In this document: positions 32,639 to 41,834 of the stretch, in pieces
How the letters are laid out: every line of letters starts with the position of its first letter
Position numbering within the stretch: the first letter of the stretch is position 1
Assembly: GCA_021776525.1 (NCBI GenBank)
Contig: JAJFFT010000006.1
Coordinates: 62,001-126,000, forward strand
DNA: 64,000 nucleotides
Direction of reading: 5' to 3'
From: Robiginitomaculum sp.
Lineage (GTDB): Bacteria > Pseudomonadota > Alphaproteobacteria > Caulobacterales > Maricaulaceae
Translations under genes and position numbers: made by a program
The notes under the pieces: model-generated
Databases searched by the model: none
Seen by the model: only the letters and a program-made list of their open reading frames with translations
Told to the model about the DNA's origin: nothing

Positions 32639-33082
32639 TCAGCGTTTAAAGGTCAGGGTCAGAGCCGCCAGGTTCTGCCTCTTCTGACGCGTATAATAAG
32701 GCGTCAAACTGTTCCGGTATGAGTTATGTCGCATATAGCCCAGCGTCACCCGGCCGGCACCAATATCACGCGCCACCCCTAATTGCGCATCACCAATTTT
32801 TGCACGCTTTTGAAGGCGCAAACCCTGAGGCTCTATTGGAGCGCCCGGCATAAGCGCCACAGCACCAGAGCCTGCACCCGCGACCGCATACCAGCGCTCG
32901 CGGCTTTCGCCGCGCACATAACGTTTCAGCTTAAGTGTCTGGTGATTAGAGGCGCCAGGCTTTGCTTGCACAGATTGGTCAGCAGCCAAGCTGAGCGCAG
33001 GCACAAACCAAAAGGTGGCGGTGATTAAGGCCGCCAAAACCTGCCGCTTTTTGCTGGAATATGCCTTTGTCGCCTTTTCCAT
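32639..33082 (-). CDS. Exported protein of unknown function, possible small beta-barrel/sheet protein
   Basis: A 147-residue protein. The first 34 residues form a signal peptide (basic n-region, then VLAALITATFWFVPALSLA, cleavage near AADQS). The mature part is basic and shows alternating strands such as IGDAQLGVARDIGAGRVTLGYMRHNSY, ending in AALTLTFKR; terminal Phe-Lys-Arg is nearly the aromatic end of an outer-membrane protein. I do not recognise the family. It precedes the MAPEG gene on the same strand by about 85 bases. Confidence 0.6.
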   Translation of the reverse strand: MEKATKAYSSKKRQVLAALITATFWFVPALSLAADQSVQAKPGASNHQTLKLKRYVRGESRERWYAVAGAGSGAVALMPGAPIEPQGLRLQKRAKIGDAQLGVARDIGAGRVTLGYMRHNSYRNSLTPYYTRQKRQNLAALTLTFKR

Positions 33083-33187
33083 ATTCCAAAGTGTACAGGC
33101 AAGGCCTCAATAAAGAGGTAGGGCAATACTGAAAATTGTACGTACCGGCTTCATATTTTGTTAGGGGCTTTATCTCTGGCCCGGGGC

Positions 33188-34009
33188 CTATTCGGTAATG
33201 ACCAGGTCTTGTGTCACAATATGGCGCAGAAAGGCACTGGCCTCTGTGGTACCCGCTGGCAAGTCTCTGGCATGAAGCATGGGGCCAAAGGTCATGGAAA
33301 ATGTTTGCCCGGCTTTGTTCAACAATTCATGGAATAAAGTGATATCGCGCAGTTCGGCGTTAAAGAGACAAAACAGATAGTACAATGCCGAATTTCTGGC
33401 GCTGATATGCAAAGGAGCAATCGGGGCTTTATACTTTCGCGCCAATGACACGGCACTGGATGCCCAGGGCTTGTCGACCAGCCCCCGCATCGTCAGACCG
33501 GCCAGTTTACCGGCCGGGAACATGACAATACAGCGTTCATCCTGCATCGCCTGCTTAACACCGTTCAATGTGGCCCGCGCCGTTTTGCGGCTGCGCTTTT
33601 CCAAAACCCATTCAACCGGAATAATCAGATCCTCACCGCGCGGCACAACGCGCAACGCATCGGCATTGGCCAAAAATGTAATATCCGGGCGATGCTTTTT
33701 TAGCGCGTCAAATACCGCCACCCCATCAGCCAGACCGGTCGGGTGATTGCTGATAACCACGAGCCGTCCGGTCTTTGGCAGTTGGCAAAGACCTTGCGTT
33801 TGCAAATACAGGCCGAGGATGTTGGAAACCTCTGCAAAGGCTCCAAAGCCCGTTGTGGTGGCTATTTTATCCGCCATATCGCGTGCTTTTTTGTAACCAA
33901 GCGCGCGGTGCAATACAGGCTTTATCAGGCTCCACAACAGCTTGTTTTTGCGCAAAGCTACACAACGCTCTTCGATTAACTCATCCACAATGTGCGGGTG
34001 ATCAGACAT
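33188..34009 (-). CDS. Lysophospholipid acyltransferase-family protein (PlsC-like)
   Basis: A 273-residue acyltransferase. The active-site region reads VVISNHPTGLADGVAVFDAL: the His and Asp are present but with five residues between them instead of the four in HX4D, a known variant pattern in one branch of this family. The acceptor-binding region includes CIVMFPAGKLAG (the FPEG-like motif) at about 158-169, and the stretch APIAPLHISARNSALYY follows. It should transfer acyl groups to a lysolipid at the membrane; the exact substrate is unknown. Divergent from the DUF1579-like gene. Confidence 0.83.
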   Translation of the reverse strand: MSDHPHIVDELIEERCVALRKNKLLWSLIKPVLHRALGYKKARDMADKIATTTGFGAFAEVSNILGLYLQTQGLCQLPKTGRLVVISNHPTGLADGVAVFDALKKHRPDITFLANADALRVVPRGEDLIIPVEWVLEKRSRKTARATLNGVKQAMQDERCIVMFPAGKLAGLTMRGLVDKPWASSAVSLARKYKAPIAPLHISARNSALYYLFCLFNAELRDITLFHELLNKAGQTFSMTFGPMLHARDLPAGTTEASAFLRHIVTQDLVITE

Positions 34010-34105
34010 AGATGAACCTTCGCGGGCCAGCGTTACCAGGGTTTAATTTGGGGATTGCGGACAAGGCTGTCAAAATGATTTCACAATTTTAAATGCGAGG
34101 CACCA

Positions 34106-34666
34106 ATGACACGTATAATGTTGGGCGTTCTGATCAGTATGCTGGCCAGCGCCACACACGCGCAAAACACAGCACCCGCTACCCCTCCACCATGCTCCGC
34201 AGAAGAGTATAGGCAATTGGATTTCTGGGTTGGAGATTGGACTCTGAGTTACGACCAAGGCCCCGGCAAGCCCAAAGGCACGGCCCACAATGTTATCACC
34301 AAAGGCGATTTTGGCACCTGCGTCATCACCGAACATTTTACCATGAAGGGCCTTAATGGGACCAGTGTCTCCACTTTTCATAAACCTGTCGGACAATGGC
34401 GCCAGACCTGGGTGGACGATCAGGGCGGCTATTTTGATCTTGTTGGCGGACCGGCCCCAAAAGGTGCCGATTATGATTTCGGGTTGGAACTGGTACATCC
34501 TGAGGGGCTAAAAGCCCCTTTTCTGCGGATGATCTGGCAGATTAAGGACAAGGACCATCTGGTCTGGCGCTGGCAGGGCCGCAAAACCACAGATGCAGAG
34601 TGGCAGGACCGTTGGGTGCTTGATTACACCCGTGTTGGCTCAACTAAGAACGAGACGCAGGAATAA
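34106..34666 (+). CDS. Exported DUF1579-like protein
   Basis: A 186-residue protein with a signal peptide (MTRIMLGVLISMLASATHAQ, cleaved near HAQ-NT). The mature protein has the family's opening pattern QLDFWVGDWTLSYD, then VITEHFTMKGLNGTSVSTFH, WRQTWVDDQGGYFDL and a final W-rich strand (DHLVWRWQGRKT). Such proteins resemble lipocalin-like beta-barrels and have no settled function. GAGG lies just before the ATG. Divergent from the PlsC-like gene and convergent with the chemoreceptor. Confidence 0.8.
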   Translation: MTRIMLGVLISMLASATHAQNTAPATPPPCSAEEYRQLDFWVGDWTLSYDQGPGKPKGTAHNVITKGDFGTCVITEHFTMKGLNGTSVSTFHKPVGQWRQTWVDDQGGYFDLVGGPAPKGADYDFGLELVHPEGLKAPFLRMIWQIKDKDHLVWRWQGRKTTDAEWQDRWVLDYTRVGSTKNETQE

Positions 34667-34704
34667 ACCTGCGCATCATCATTGACCGTCAAACCTGCCC
34701 GGCC

Positions 34705-36060
34705 CTATGCGGCGCGAATATTACGCAAGAAGTCTTCGACCTGACTGCGCAAGGTTTCAGCCTGTTTTCCCAATTCACCCGCTGCATCCACCACATTCCC
34801 CGATGCTGCGCCGGTTTCGTTGGCGCCTTCCAGAACCTGTACGATATTGCGCGACACATCCTGAGTGCCGGTGGCGGCTTCTTGAGTATTGCGGGCGATT
34901 TCCTGCGTGGCGGCGGCCTGTTCTTCGACCGCAGCGTTAATGGCCACTGAAACCTCGTTCATTTCATCAATGGTCGAGCGAATTTCACCAATGGCCTCAA
35001 CCGATTGACCGGTGATTTGCTGCATGCTCTGAATCTGACCGGCAATATCTTCGGTGGCTTTGGCGGTTTGCGTGGCCAAGGATTTCACCTCGGAGGCAAC
35101 AACTGCAAAACCGCGCCCTGCTTCGCCGGCTCGCGCCGATTCGATCGTTGCATTGAGCGCCAAAAGATTGGTTTGCTCGGCAATATCAGAAATCATATTG
35201 ACCACTTCACCGATTTTCTCAGCCGCACGCGCCAGAGACTCAATGGTGTCATTGGTGGTTTGCGCACGTTCAACGGCCTTGCTGGCAATTTCCGTGGAAT
35301 GGGAAACCTGTTGGGCAATTTCGCTGACCGACGAGCCCATTTCGTCCGCTGCGGTGGCCACAACAGACACATTGGCTGTGGCCTCTTCGGCGGCGGCAGA
35401 AACAGTGGTGGATTTTTCTGAGGTATGTTCCGCAGTACGCGCCATGGTTTGCGCCGTGGTTTCCAGTTCGGTAGCGGCCGCAGCAACTGATTCAACAATC
35501 CCAAGTACGTTTTGTTCAAACGTGCCGGCAATCCCCTCCATATCTTTATTTTTTTGAATTTCAATCTCTTCCAGATAGATCGAGATTGCAAAATCCATAT
35601 CCAGCATAGCGGCCTTGTTCAGCGCGGTCAGATAAAGAGCACGTTTTTCGGCCATTTTATCGCCGCCAAAGCCTTTGGAGACAAACGTTGTGGAAATTTT
35701 CTGGGCCAGCTCAGATATAATAAATGCGTAGCCAGCGATATACCAGCGTGGCTCAAGCCCCAGAACAGCGTGCACTTTACCGATCCGACGAACAGAGGCG
35801 ACATAGCTGTCGTCGAATTCACCACCGGTAATATTCATCCAGTGTTCGAATTGCTTTTCACCGGCATGGATCTTTTGTTGCTCGCTGCCGAAGAACTTAT
35901 TGACCTGTTGCCACTGTCCAATATGTTCATAAAATCTCTTCAGAATATCGGGCAACCATTCTCTGATATAGGGCTGCATTTCACGAAGCGCGCTACCGCA
36001 ACGGCCGCGCTGCAAATCCATAAATTTTAAACGCTCGTCAATTGCAATACTATCGCTCAT
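34705..36060 (-). CDS. Globin-coupled chemoreceptor (HemAT-like aerotaxis transducer)
   Basis: A 451-residue soluble methyl-accepting protein. Residues 1-165 are a protoglobin sensor domain: the proximal haem ligand is His97 in [22 protein letters not shown], a pattern diagnostic of globin-coupled sensors. The C-terminal part is an MCP coiled-coil signalling domain with the hairpin tip [20 protein letters not shown]. There is no transmembrane helix, as in HemAT. It should sense oxygen (or another haem ligand) and drive CheA-CheY. The ATG at 36060 is used; GTG at 36066 is two codons upstream. Confidence 0.93.
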   Translation of the reverse strand: MSDSIAIDERLKFMDLQRGRCGSALREMQPYIREWLPDILKRFYEHIGQWQQVNKFFGSEQQKIHAGEKQFEHWMNITGGEFDDSYVASVRRIGKVHAVLGLEPRWYIAGYAFIISELAQKISTTFVSKGFGGDKMAEKRALYLTALNKAAMLDMDFAISIYLEEIEIQKNKDMEGIAGTFEQNVLGIVESVAAAATELETTAQTMARTAEHTSEKSTTVSAAAEEATANVSVVATAADEMGSSVSEIAQQVSHSTEIASKAVERAQTTNDTIESLARAAEKIGEVVNMISDIAEQTNLLALNATIESARAGEAGRGFAVVASEVKSLATQTAKATEDIAGQIQSMQQITGQSVEAIGEIRSTIDEMNEVSVAINAAVEEQAAATQEIARNTQEAATGTQDVSRNIVQVLEGANETGAASGNVVDAAGELGKQAETLRSQVEDFLRNIRAA

Positions 36061-36276
36061 GGTCACATCACCTGCTTTTCATTTACTGAAATGCCATTTG
36101 CAAACTTGCAATTACGCACTTCCCAATCCCCAAGTGGGATCACATAAGCGTGATTTGGTTACCAAAACCTTAGCATGATAAATGTGTTTATAGCCTACCA
36201 TAGGTTGTAAATAAAGATATCACCAAATTTTAAGTTTAGGATTAAAGGGCCTGCATCCCTGCGAAACGGGGAAACC

Positions 36277-36816
36277 TTATTGGGCTTTGGCCAGGCCTTG
36301 AACGTAATCAACAAGCGAATATACGGTCATGGCCGCAGCCAAGCCGATCAAAGCCAGACTGATGGTATCAGCCAGGCCATATATATGCGCCACAATGACC
36401 CCGATTTGGGCACCACCCTGTACAACCGCTTTAATTTTCCCGGAAAGGCGGGCGCCTATGCTAACCCCGCGAGACGCTGCCATAATGCGCGCATAAGAAA
36501 CAATGATATCACGAAACAGAAATGGGAAAACCAACCATAGCGGCATCCAGCCAGCCGCCGCAAAAGCCATAAAAATAGTCAGCCGATAGAGACTGTCGCA
36601 CAACGGATCGAGGGCCTGGCCAAGACCGCTGGCCATACCCATTTTGCGGGCCAGTGCACCATCCAGCACATCAGAAACTTCACTGATGATGGCCAGTACC
36701 AGCACCACCCATAATAGCGGTGAATGCACGGCCAGCAAATAATACATGCCAAACCCCAGAACCACGCGGGACATGGTCAGAATATTCGGCGGCGTGAAAA
36801 AACTGGACTGTGCCAT
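36277..36816 (-). CDS. CDP-alcohol phosphatidyltransferase family protein
   Basis: A 179-residue membrane enzyme with about five to six hydrophobic helices. The catalytic motif D-x2-DG-x2-AR-x8-G-x3-D-x3-D is complete from residue 45 or so (DVLDGALARKMG...GQALDPLCD). Members make phosphatidylglycerol-phosphate, cardiolipin or other lipids from CDP-diacylglycerol. In many alphaproteobacteria pgsA follows uvrC, which suggests PgsA, but the protein is divergent enough that the acceptor alcohol remains open. 18 bases downstream of the HAD gene. Confidence 0.85.
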   Translation of the reverse strand: MAQSSFFTPPNILTMSRVVLGFGMYYLLAVHSPLLWVVLVLAIISEVSDVLDGALARKMGMASGLGQALDPLCDSLYRLTIFMAFAAAGWMPLWLVFPFLFRDIIVSYARIMAASRGVSIGARLSGKIKAVVQGGAQIGVIVAHIYGLADTISLALIGLAAAMTVYSLVDYVQGLAKAQ

Positions 36817-36834
36817 AGGGTGAACCTCAAAGAG

Positions 36835-37623
36835 TTAGGAATGCGCCAATATGGCCTTTGCCACCTCGGCAAAGCCTTGGGCAGCATCTTCGCGGGTAAC
36901 ATAAGCGGGCAAGTCCGCAGATGCCAGATTATAATTTTCGATACCCTGTACACCGGTTGAAAATGGAAAGCGTTTGAACATCGGCACATCATTGGGCGAA
37001 TCGCCCGTATAGATACTGGCGCTCAAAATATTGTCTATGCGCTCGCCCCGTACATCGTGCAGCCAGCGCGTAAACATTGACAATTTATCATAGTCACCAA
37101 ACCAGGCATTGACGTGAATCGAGCTAACTTTGGCGGTGGCCCCTTTGGCCGCAAAGTGCGCCCGAATGGCTTCGGCGGTGACCAGGGAAAGCGGTGCAAC
37201 CTCTTCGGCAAAGTCCACGGCCACGTCGCTGGCCCGCCAGGGATTATCCTGGGCCAATTCGGTTCCTGGAAACAAGCCGACAACTTCATTGGCAATGTCA
37301 TGCAAACGGAGCAGATTGGCCTGGCGCTCAGCCGCCGGAGTATTCCAGATCTGGCGAACCCGGTCCCCGTCACGATAAAAGCACAAGGCACCGTTTTCAC
37401 CCACCACGGCGTCAACGGGGAAAAACCGGGCAATCATATCGCACCACCCGGCCGGCCGGCCGGTAATCAACACCACGGTTTTGCCCGCATCACGCAAGTT
37501 TTGCAGGGCAGTGTAACTGATATCCGGGAATACCCCATCCGCCGTCAGGGTGTCATCAATATCAGAGAGTAGATAGCGCACACCGGCCAGGGTTTCGCCC
37601 GGCATTTCATTAAATGGTTTCAC
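36835..37623 (-). CDS. HAD-IIB-type sugar-phosphate phosphatase-like protein
   Basis: About 262 residues. HAD motifs are all there: I, LLSDIDDTLTADG (nucleophile Asp); II, VVLITGRPAGW; III, a Lys in FGDYDKLSMF; IV, IYTGDSPNDVPMF. The cap arrangement and motif spacing resemble mannosyl-3-phosphoglycerate phosphatase and Cof-type HADs. The GTG at 37623 has AAGGG upstream; GTG 37638 overlapping the uvrC stop (GTGA) is an alternative. Inserted between uvrC and the phosphatidyltransferase gene. Substrate unknown; a sugar or lipid-headgroup phosphate is likely. Confidence 0.85.
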   Translation of the reverse strand: MKPFNEMPGETLAGVRYLLSDIDDTLTADGVFPDISYTALQNLRDAGKTVVLITGRPAGWCDMIARFFPVDAVVGENGALCFYRDGDRVRQIWNTPAAERQANLLRLHDIANEVVGLFPGTELAQDNPWRASDVAVDFAEEVAPLSLVTAEAIRAHFAAKGATAKVSSIHVNAWFGDYDKLSMFTRWLHDVRGERIDNILSASIYTGDSPNDVPMFKRFPFSTGVQGIENYNLASADLPAYVTREDAAQGFAEVAKAILAHS

Positions 37624-37634
37624 AAATTCACCCT

Positions 37635-39509
37635 TCACACATCGTCATGAAAATAGTCATAAATGGTTTTCGCCATTTGACTGGATACCCCTTCGGCGGC
37701 GACCAGATCACTGAGGCTGGCGCTACCGACCGCTTTGGCTGAACCAAAGCGTGCCAGCAAAGCTTTTTTACGTAAAGGCCCAACGCCGGGGATAGCGTCC
37801 AGCGGGTTGGCTTGTGCGCCCTTCGCCCGGCGGCGGCGGTGCGCACCAATGGCATAACGGTGCGCCTCATCGCGCAAACGTTGCAGATAATACAGCACCG
37901 GGTCACGGTGCTCTAACCGAAAGGGTTTTCTGCCGGGGATGAAAAACTGTTCGCGACCTGCGTCCCGCTCAACCCCTTTGGCGATCCCGGCCACCGCCAC
38001 CTCGTCTTGCGAAATACCCAGTTCGGCCATCACCTGCACCGCCTCTTTCAACTGTCCGGCACCACCATCAACCAGCACCAGATCCGGCACCTGCGCCGTG
38101 CCCTTTTGCTTTTCCTTGACCAGCCGCGAAAACCGCCGGGTCAGCACTTCGCGCATCATGCCAAAATCATCACCGGGGGTCAGCTCTTCGGATTTTATAT
38201 TGAAAATGCGGTATTGGTTTTTCTCCATCCCTTCCGGCCCGGCAACAATCATTGCGCCAACCGCATACGTGCCGGAAATGTGCGAGTTATCATACACCTC
38301 GATCCGTCTTGGCGGTTCGGCAAGATCAAAGACTTTGGCCACGCCAGCCAGTTGCGCGGTACGGCTGGAGCTTTCGGCCAGCCGGCGCCCCAACGCATCG
38401 CGGGCATTGTTCAAAGCCTGGCGCAACAGATCCAGTTTTTCGCCGCGCTGGGGCCTGATAATATGCACATGGCGCCCGGCACGAATGCTCAGCGCCTCGC
38501 CCAACAAATCCTGTTCGGGCAAGTCGTGGCTGATAATCAAACTGCCCGGTGGGCGCTTATTCTCATAAAATTGCGCCAGAAATGCCCCCAGCACTTCGCC
38601 CGCCGATACGGATTTATCATGACGAGGGAAAAACGCCCGTTCGCCCCAGTTTTGCCCGGCCCGATAAAAGAATACCCGCACACAACTGGCCCCGCCATCC
38701 ATGTGTAAGGCCGCCACATCGGCGTCCTGAGTGCTGCCGGGATTAACACCCTGGTGGGCAGTGACCGCCGCCAATGCCCGGATGCGATCGCGAACCTCGG
38801 CGGCCCGCTCAAAATCCTGTACCTGTGCTGCTCTTTGCATCTGGGTATTCAGATCATCGCTCAGCTCGTTGGATTTACCCGACAAGAACGCTTTGGCCTG
38901 AGCCACCAGCTCGGCATAGTCCTCCGGCAGGATTTCGCCAGTACAGGGAGCGGCGCAACGCTTGATCTGGTGCAGCATGCAAGGCCGGGTTCGCCCCTCA
39001 TAGACTGGGTCAGTGCAGGTACGCAGCAAGAACGCTTTTTGCAATGTATCCAGCGTCCGGTTGACCGCCTGCGCACTGGCAAAGGGGCCGTAATAATCAC
39101 CCTTGATTGACCGCGCGCCGCGATGTTTCAGCACCTGAGGGGCCTCATGGTCGCGGCGCATCACAATATAGGGAAAAGACTTGTCGTCCCGCAGCAAAAT
39201 ATTATAGCGCGGCTTAAGGCGCTTGATGAGGTTGGCTTCCAGCAACAAGGCTTCGGTTTCGGTGTCAGTGATGATGAATTCCATTGACCGGGTGGCAATA
39301 ATCATCCGGGCAATACGGTTGGGTTGGCGCTCGATGCGGGTATAGTTTGCAACCCGGTTTTTCAAGCTTTTGGCCTTGCCCACATAGAGCACGGCGCCGT
39401 GTTCATCCATCATCCGGTAGACACCGGGTTTGCCGGGCAGGCGGCTGACATGATCGGCGATCAGGGCCGCGCCAACGAGGGGGGGTGATGTATCGTTTGA
39501 GCCTGACAT
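37635..39509 (-). CDS. uvrC: Excinuclease ABC subunit C
   Basis: A 624-residue nucleotide-excision-repair nuclease. Domains in order: GIY-YIG nuclease (about 25-105; [21 protein letters not shown]), a CxxAPC cysteine region (about 170-180; [10 protein letters not shown]), UVR/UvrB-binding segment (about 210-245), RNase H-like endonuclease with the metal-binding Asp in [12 protein letters not shown] and [12 protein letters not shown], and tandem HhH at the C-terminus ([19 protein letters not shown]). It makes the two cuts flanking a lesion. Ten bases downstream of folB. Confidence 0.98.
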   Translation of the reverse strand: MSGSNDTSPPLVGAALIADHVSRLPGKPGVYRMMDEHGAVLYVGKAKSLKNRVANYTRIERQPNRIARMIIATRSMEFIITDTETEALLLEANLIKRLKPRYNILLRDDKSFPYIVMRRDHEAPQVLKHRGARSIKGDYYGPFASAQAVNRTLDTLQKAFLLRTCTDPVYEGRTRPCMLHQIKRCAAPCTGEILPEDYAELVAQAKAFLSGKSNELSDDLNTQMQRAAQVQDFERAAEVRDRIRALAAVTAHQGVNPGSTQDADVAALHMDGGASCVRVFFYRAGQNWGERAFFPRHDKSVSAGEVLGAFLAQFYENKRPPGSLIISHDLPEQDLLGEALSIRAGRHVHIIRPQRGEKLDLLRQALNNARDALGRRLAESSSRTAQLAGVAKVFDLAEPPRRIEVYDNSHISGTYAVGAMIVAGPEGMEKNQYRIFNIKSEELTPGDDFGMMREVLTRRFSRLVKEKQKGTAQVPDLVLVDGGAGQLKEAVQVMAELGISQDEVAVAGIAKGVERDAGREQFFIPGRKPFRLEHRDPVLYYLQRLRDEAHRYAIGAHRRRRAKGAQANPLDAIPGVGPLRKKALLARFGSAKAVGSASLSDLVAAEGVSSQMAKTIYDYFHDDV

Positions 39510-39518
39510 AGTGCGAGT

Positions 39519-39899
39519 TTAGCGGCTTTTCCTGGGCTCGCACACCCGGGTGATTTCGACACCGGCAGCATCCGCCGCCGCCAGCGCATTGGGCTTTTCA
39601 ATACGTACGGTGACCGCCGCTACACGGGCGTCCTGCAAACACCAGGCGGCCAGGCGCTCGGCCAGAGTTTCAACCAATTGCACATGGCCTTCTTTGGCCA
39701 GCGCCTTGGCTTGATTGGCAATCGCCTCGTAATCTATGGTTTCGCCCAAACGGTCATCAGCCGGCGGCGGCGTATCCCCCATATCCAGACGCACATCAAT
39801 AAAGATAGGCTGCGTTCCCTCATACTCGTGGGGGTGCACACCGATCGAGGCATCAACACGCAGACTGCGAACAAAAATAGTGCTTCTATGATTGCTCAT
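39519..39899 (-). CDS. folB: Dihydroneopterin aldolase family protein
   Basis: A 126-residue folate-pathway enzyme. The catalytic Glu is in ASIGVHPHEYEGTQP (about residue 25) and the Lys is in VRIEKPNALAAADAAGVEI (about 103). It converts dihydroneopterin to 6-hydroxymethyl-dihydropterin and glycolaldehyde, downstream of FolE (encoded at 49314). Its start shares ATGA with the stop of the SDR gene before it, suggesting one pterin-related operon. Confidence 0.92.
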   Translation of the reverse strand: MSNHRSTIFVRSLRVDASIGVHPHEYEGTQPIFIDVRLDMGDTPPPADDRLGETIDYEAIANQAKALAKEGHVQLVETLAERLAAWCLQDARVAAVTVRIEKPNALAAADAAGVEITRVCEPRKSR

Positions 39900-40654
39900 T
39901 CGCCAATCCCATCAACGTCCGCGGTGCGCCATAACAAGTGTTGGCCGCCATCAACAACCAGAGTTTGCCCGGTGACCGCCTTAGCATCCAGCAGATAACG
40001 CACAGCACGAATAATTTCATCCACCGGTGAGCCAGTTCCCAGCAAGGTTGCCGCAACCTGGGCATCAAAATCGGTCTCGCTTTGGCGAACATTGCGCAAT
40101 GTCGGGCCTGGGGCCACCGCATTCACACGAATGCACGGGGCCAGCGCCTGTGCCATAGTCAACGTTGCCGCATTCAGCGCCGCCTTGGAAAGATAATAAC
40201 TGAAAAACTCTGGATTGGGTTTGCGGACCCGTTGATCAATCAGATTGATAATGGCGCCATTTTCATCTTTGGGCAGGTGTGCGGCAAAAGCCTTGGCCAA
40301 AAATACCGGAGCGCGCAGATTGGCATCCATGTGGGTGTCCCACAACGCGTCACTCAGATCATCCAAACGGTCATCTTCAAAATGTGAGGCATTATTGATC
40401 AGCGCATGAAGCGGGCCAATGGCAGTTTGCGCCGCTGTGACCAATGCGTCCGGCGCATCACGATCAGCCAGATCAGCCTGCACAGCCGCCGCAATGCCGC
40501 CCTGTGCGTTGATCTGCTCTACGATGGCTCTGGCTGGGGATTCTGAGTGGCGGTAATGCACCGCAACCCGCCAACCGTCCTGGCTCAAGGCCCGCGCCAT
40601 TGCCTTGCCGACGCGTGCGCCGGCACCTGTGATTAAAACACCGCGCGCAGTCAC
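39896..40654 (-). CDS. SDR-family oxidoreductase, pteridine-reductase-like
   Basis: About 252 residues from GTG 40654, which overlaps the stop of the antiporter gene (GTGA) and has AAGG upstream; upstream codons lie inside the antiporter gene. The Rossmann motif GVLITGAGARVGKAMA has Arg in place of the usual pattern, as in FolM and pteridine reductases. NNAS, the catalytic YYLSKAAL (Tyr, Lys) and RVNAVAPGPTL follow. Coupled with folB, it may reduce dihydropterin or dihydrofolate (FolM role). Function inferred from motif and operon; not certain. Confidence 0.85.
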   Translation of the reverse strand: MTARGVLITGAGARVGKAMARALSQDGWRVAVHYRHSESPARAIVEQINAQGGIAAAVQADLADRDAPDALVTAAQTAIGPLHALINNASHFEDDRLDDLSDALWDTHMDANLRAPVFLAKAFAAHLPKDENGAIINLIDQRVRKPNPEFFSYYLSKAALNAATLTMAQALAPCIRVNAVAPGPTLRNVRQSETDFDAQVAATLLGTGSPVDEIIRAVRYLLDAKAVTGQTLVVDGGQHLLWRTADVDGIGE

Positions 40655-41628
40655 AACAGGCCTTCGCGGTACAACAGGCCAACAAGATAGGCGATATAGG
40701 CCATCAACAAGATCAGGCCGGCAAAGCGACCGATCTTCAAGCGCGCAAAAGCAAAGCCGCCCAGCACCACTCCGGCCGCCACCATGACCCACAGATCATA
40801 TTCCAGAAAACTGTGTGGAACGATAATGTCACCGGCCATTGCCGATGCACCGCCAACGGCAAAGACATTGAATATGTTCGAGCCAAAAGCATTGCCAACG
40901 GCAAGGTCGCCATGACGGCGCAAGGCAGCAATGACCGACGTAGACAGCTCAGGCAGCGAGGTTCCAATCGCCACAATGGTCAGGCCGATCACCGCATCCG
41001 AAACCCCCATCAGTTCAGCAATTTTAACACCATTACTGCCCACCAATTGCCCGCCCAGTGGCAAGCCAATCAGGCCAAGCACAATAAAGATAACGACTGT
41101 TCTGGTGCTTTTGGGCAGGCCCTGCATATGTTCCACATCAGCCATTTCACGAATGTCGGCGGCAACCTCCATACCGGCACGGGCCTGAGTGAACAGATAG
41201 ATCAGGTAAATTATGATCAGGGAGAACAACAAGACGCCCTGCCAGAACACTATCACTCCACCGAACGACAATAAGGTCAGAATTATGGATGCGCTGAGCG
41301 CGAACATTACATTACGCCGCGTCCCCGGCGCGGTGGTGGTAATTGGCAAAATCAGCGCAGGAACGCTGAGCACCAAGAGCATGTTTGCAATGTTAGAGCC
41401 AACGATATTGCCCAGTGCCAAACCGGATGCGCCGTTCAGCACCGCACCAACACTGACCACCAGTTCCGGGGCAGAGGTGCCAAGCGCAACCACCGTCAGA
41501 CCGATGATCAAGGGCGGAACGCCCCACCGGTTGGCCAGAGCCGCCGAGCCGCGCACCAGAACATCACCAGCAAAGAGAAGGAGGACAACGCCAGCGGTAA
41601 GCCAGAACAAATGTATGAAAATCAGCAT
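40651..41628 (-). CDS. Calcium/sodium antiporter (CaCA family, YrbG-type)
   Basis: A 325-residue inner-membrane exchanger with about ten helices in two inverted halves. Both alpha-repeats are clear: VALGTSAPELVVSVGAVLNG...GNIVGSNIANMLL, and VAIGTSLPELSTSVIAALRR...GNAFGSNIFNVF, holding the ion-coordinating Glu/Ser/Asn. The start ATG 41628 (MLIFIHLF) is preceded by GGAG. Probably exports Ca2+ using Na+ or H+. It leads the leftward run SDR-folB-uvrC-HAD-phosphatidyltransferase. Confidence 0.93.
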   Translation of the reverse strand: MLIFIHLFWLTAGVVLLLFAGDVLVRGSAALANRWGVPPLIIGLTVVALGTSAPELVVSVGAVLNGASGLALGNIVGSNIANMLLVLSVPALILPITTTAPGTRRNVMFALSASIILTLLSFGGVIVFWQGVLLFSLIIIYLIYLFTQARAGMEVAADIREMADVEHMQGLPKSTRTVVIFIVLGLIGLPLGGQLVGSNGVKIAELMGVSDAVIGLTIVAIGTSLPELSTSVIAALRRHGDLAVGNAFGSNIFNVFAVGGASAMAGDIIVPHSFLEYDLWVMVAAGVVLGGFAFARLKIGRFAGLILLMAYIAYLVGLLYREGLL

Positions 41629-41834
41629 TGGCACTCCGGTGTGTCCGCCAGCATACTGCCAGCACATCTTGTGCACACCTATAGCCGTTCAACACAAAGA
41701 ATGAAAAGGGCGTTTGTCAGAGTACGTATCGTCAGGGCTCTATAAAAAAATGTAATACAACTTATACGCGATTATTATTTATTTTACTCTTTATACGGTA
41801 CTTACACACAATGATATCAACCCGGAGAACGGTC

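Noticed and set aside
36067-36276. Sigma-28 or sigma-54 promoter for the chemoreceptor gene.
   Set aside because: The AT-rich 210 bases contain no good TAAA-N15-GCCGATAA or TGGCAC-N5-TTGC match; only weak pieces such as TGGCATTT.
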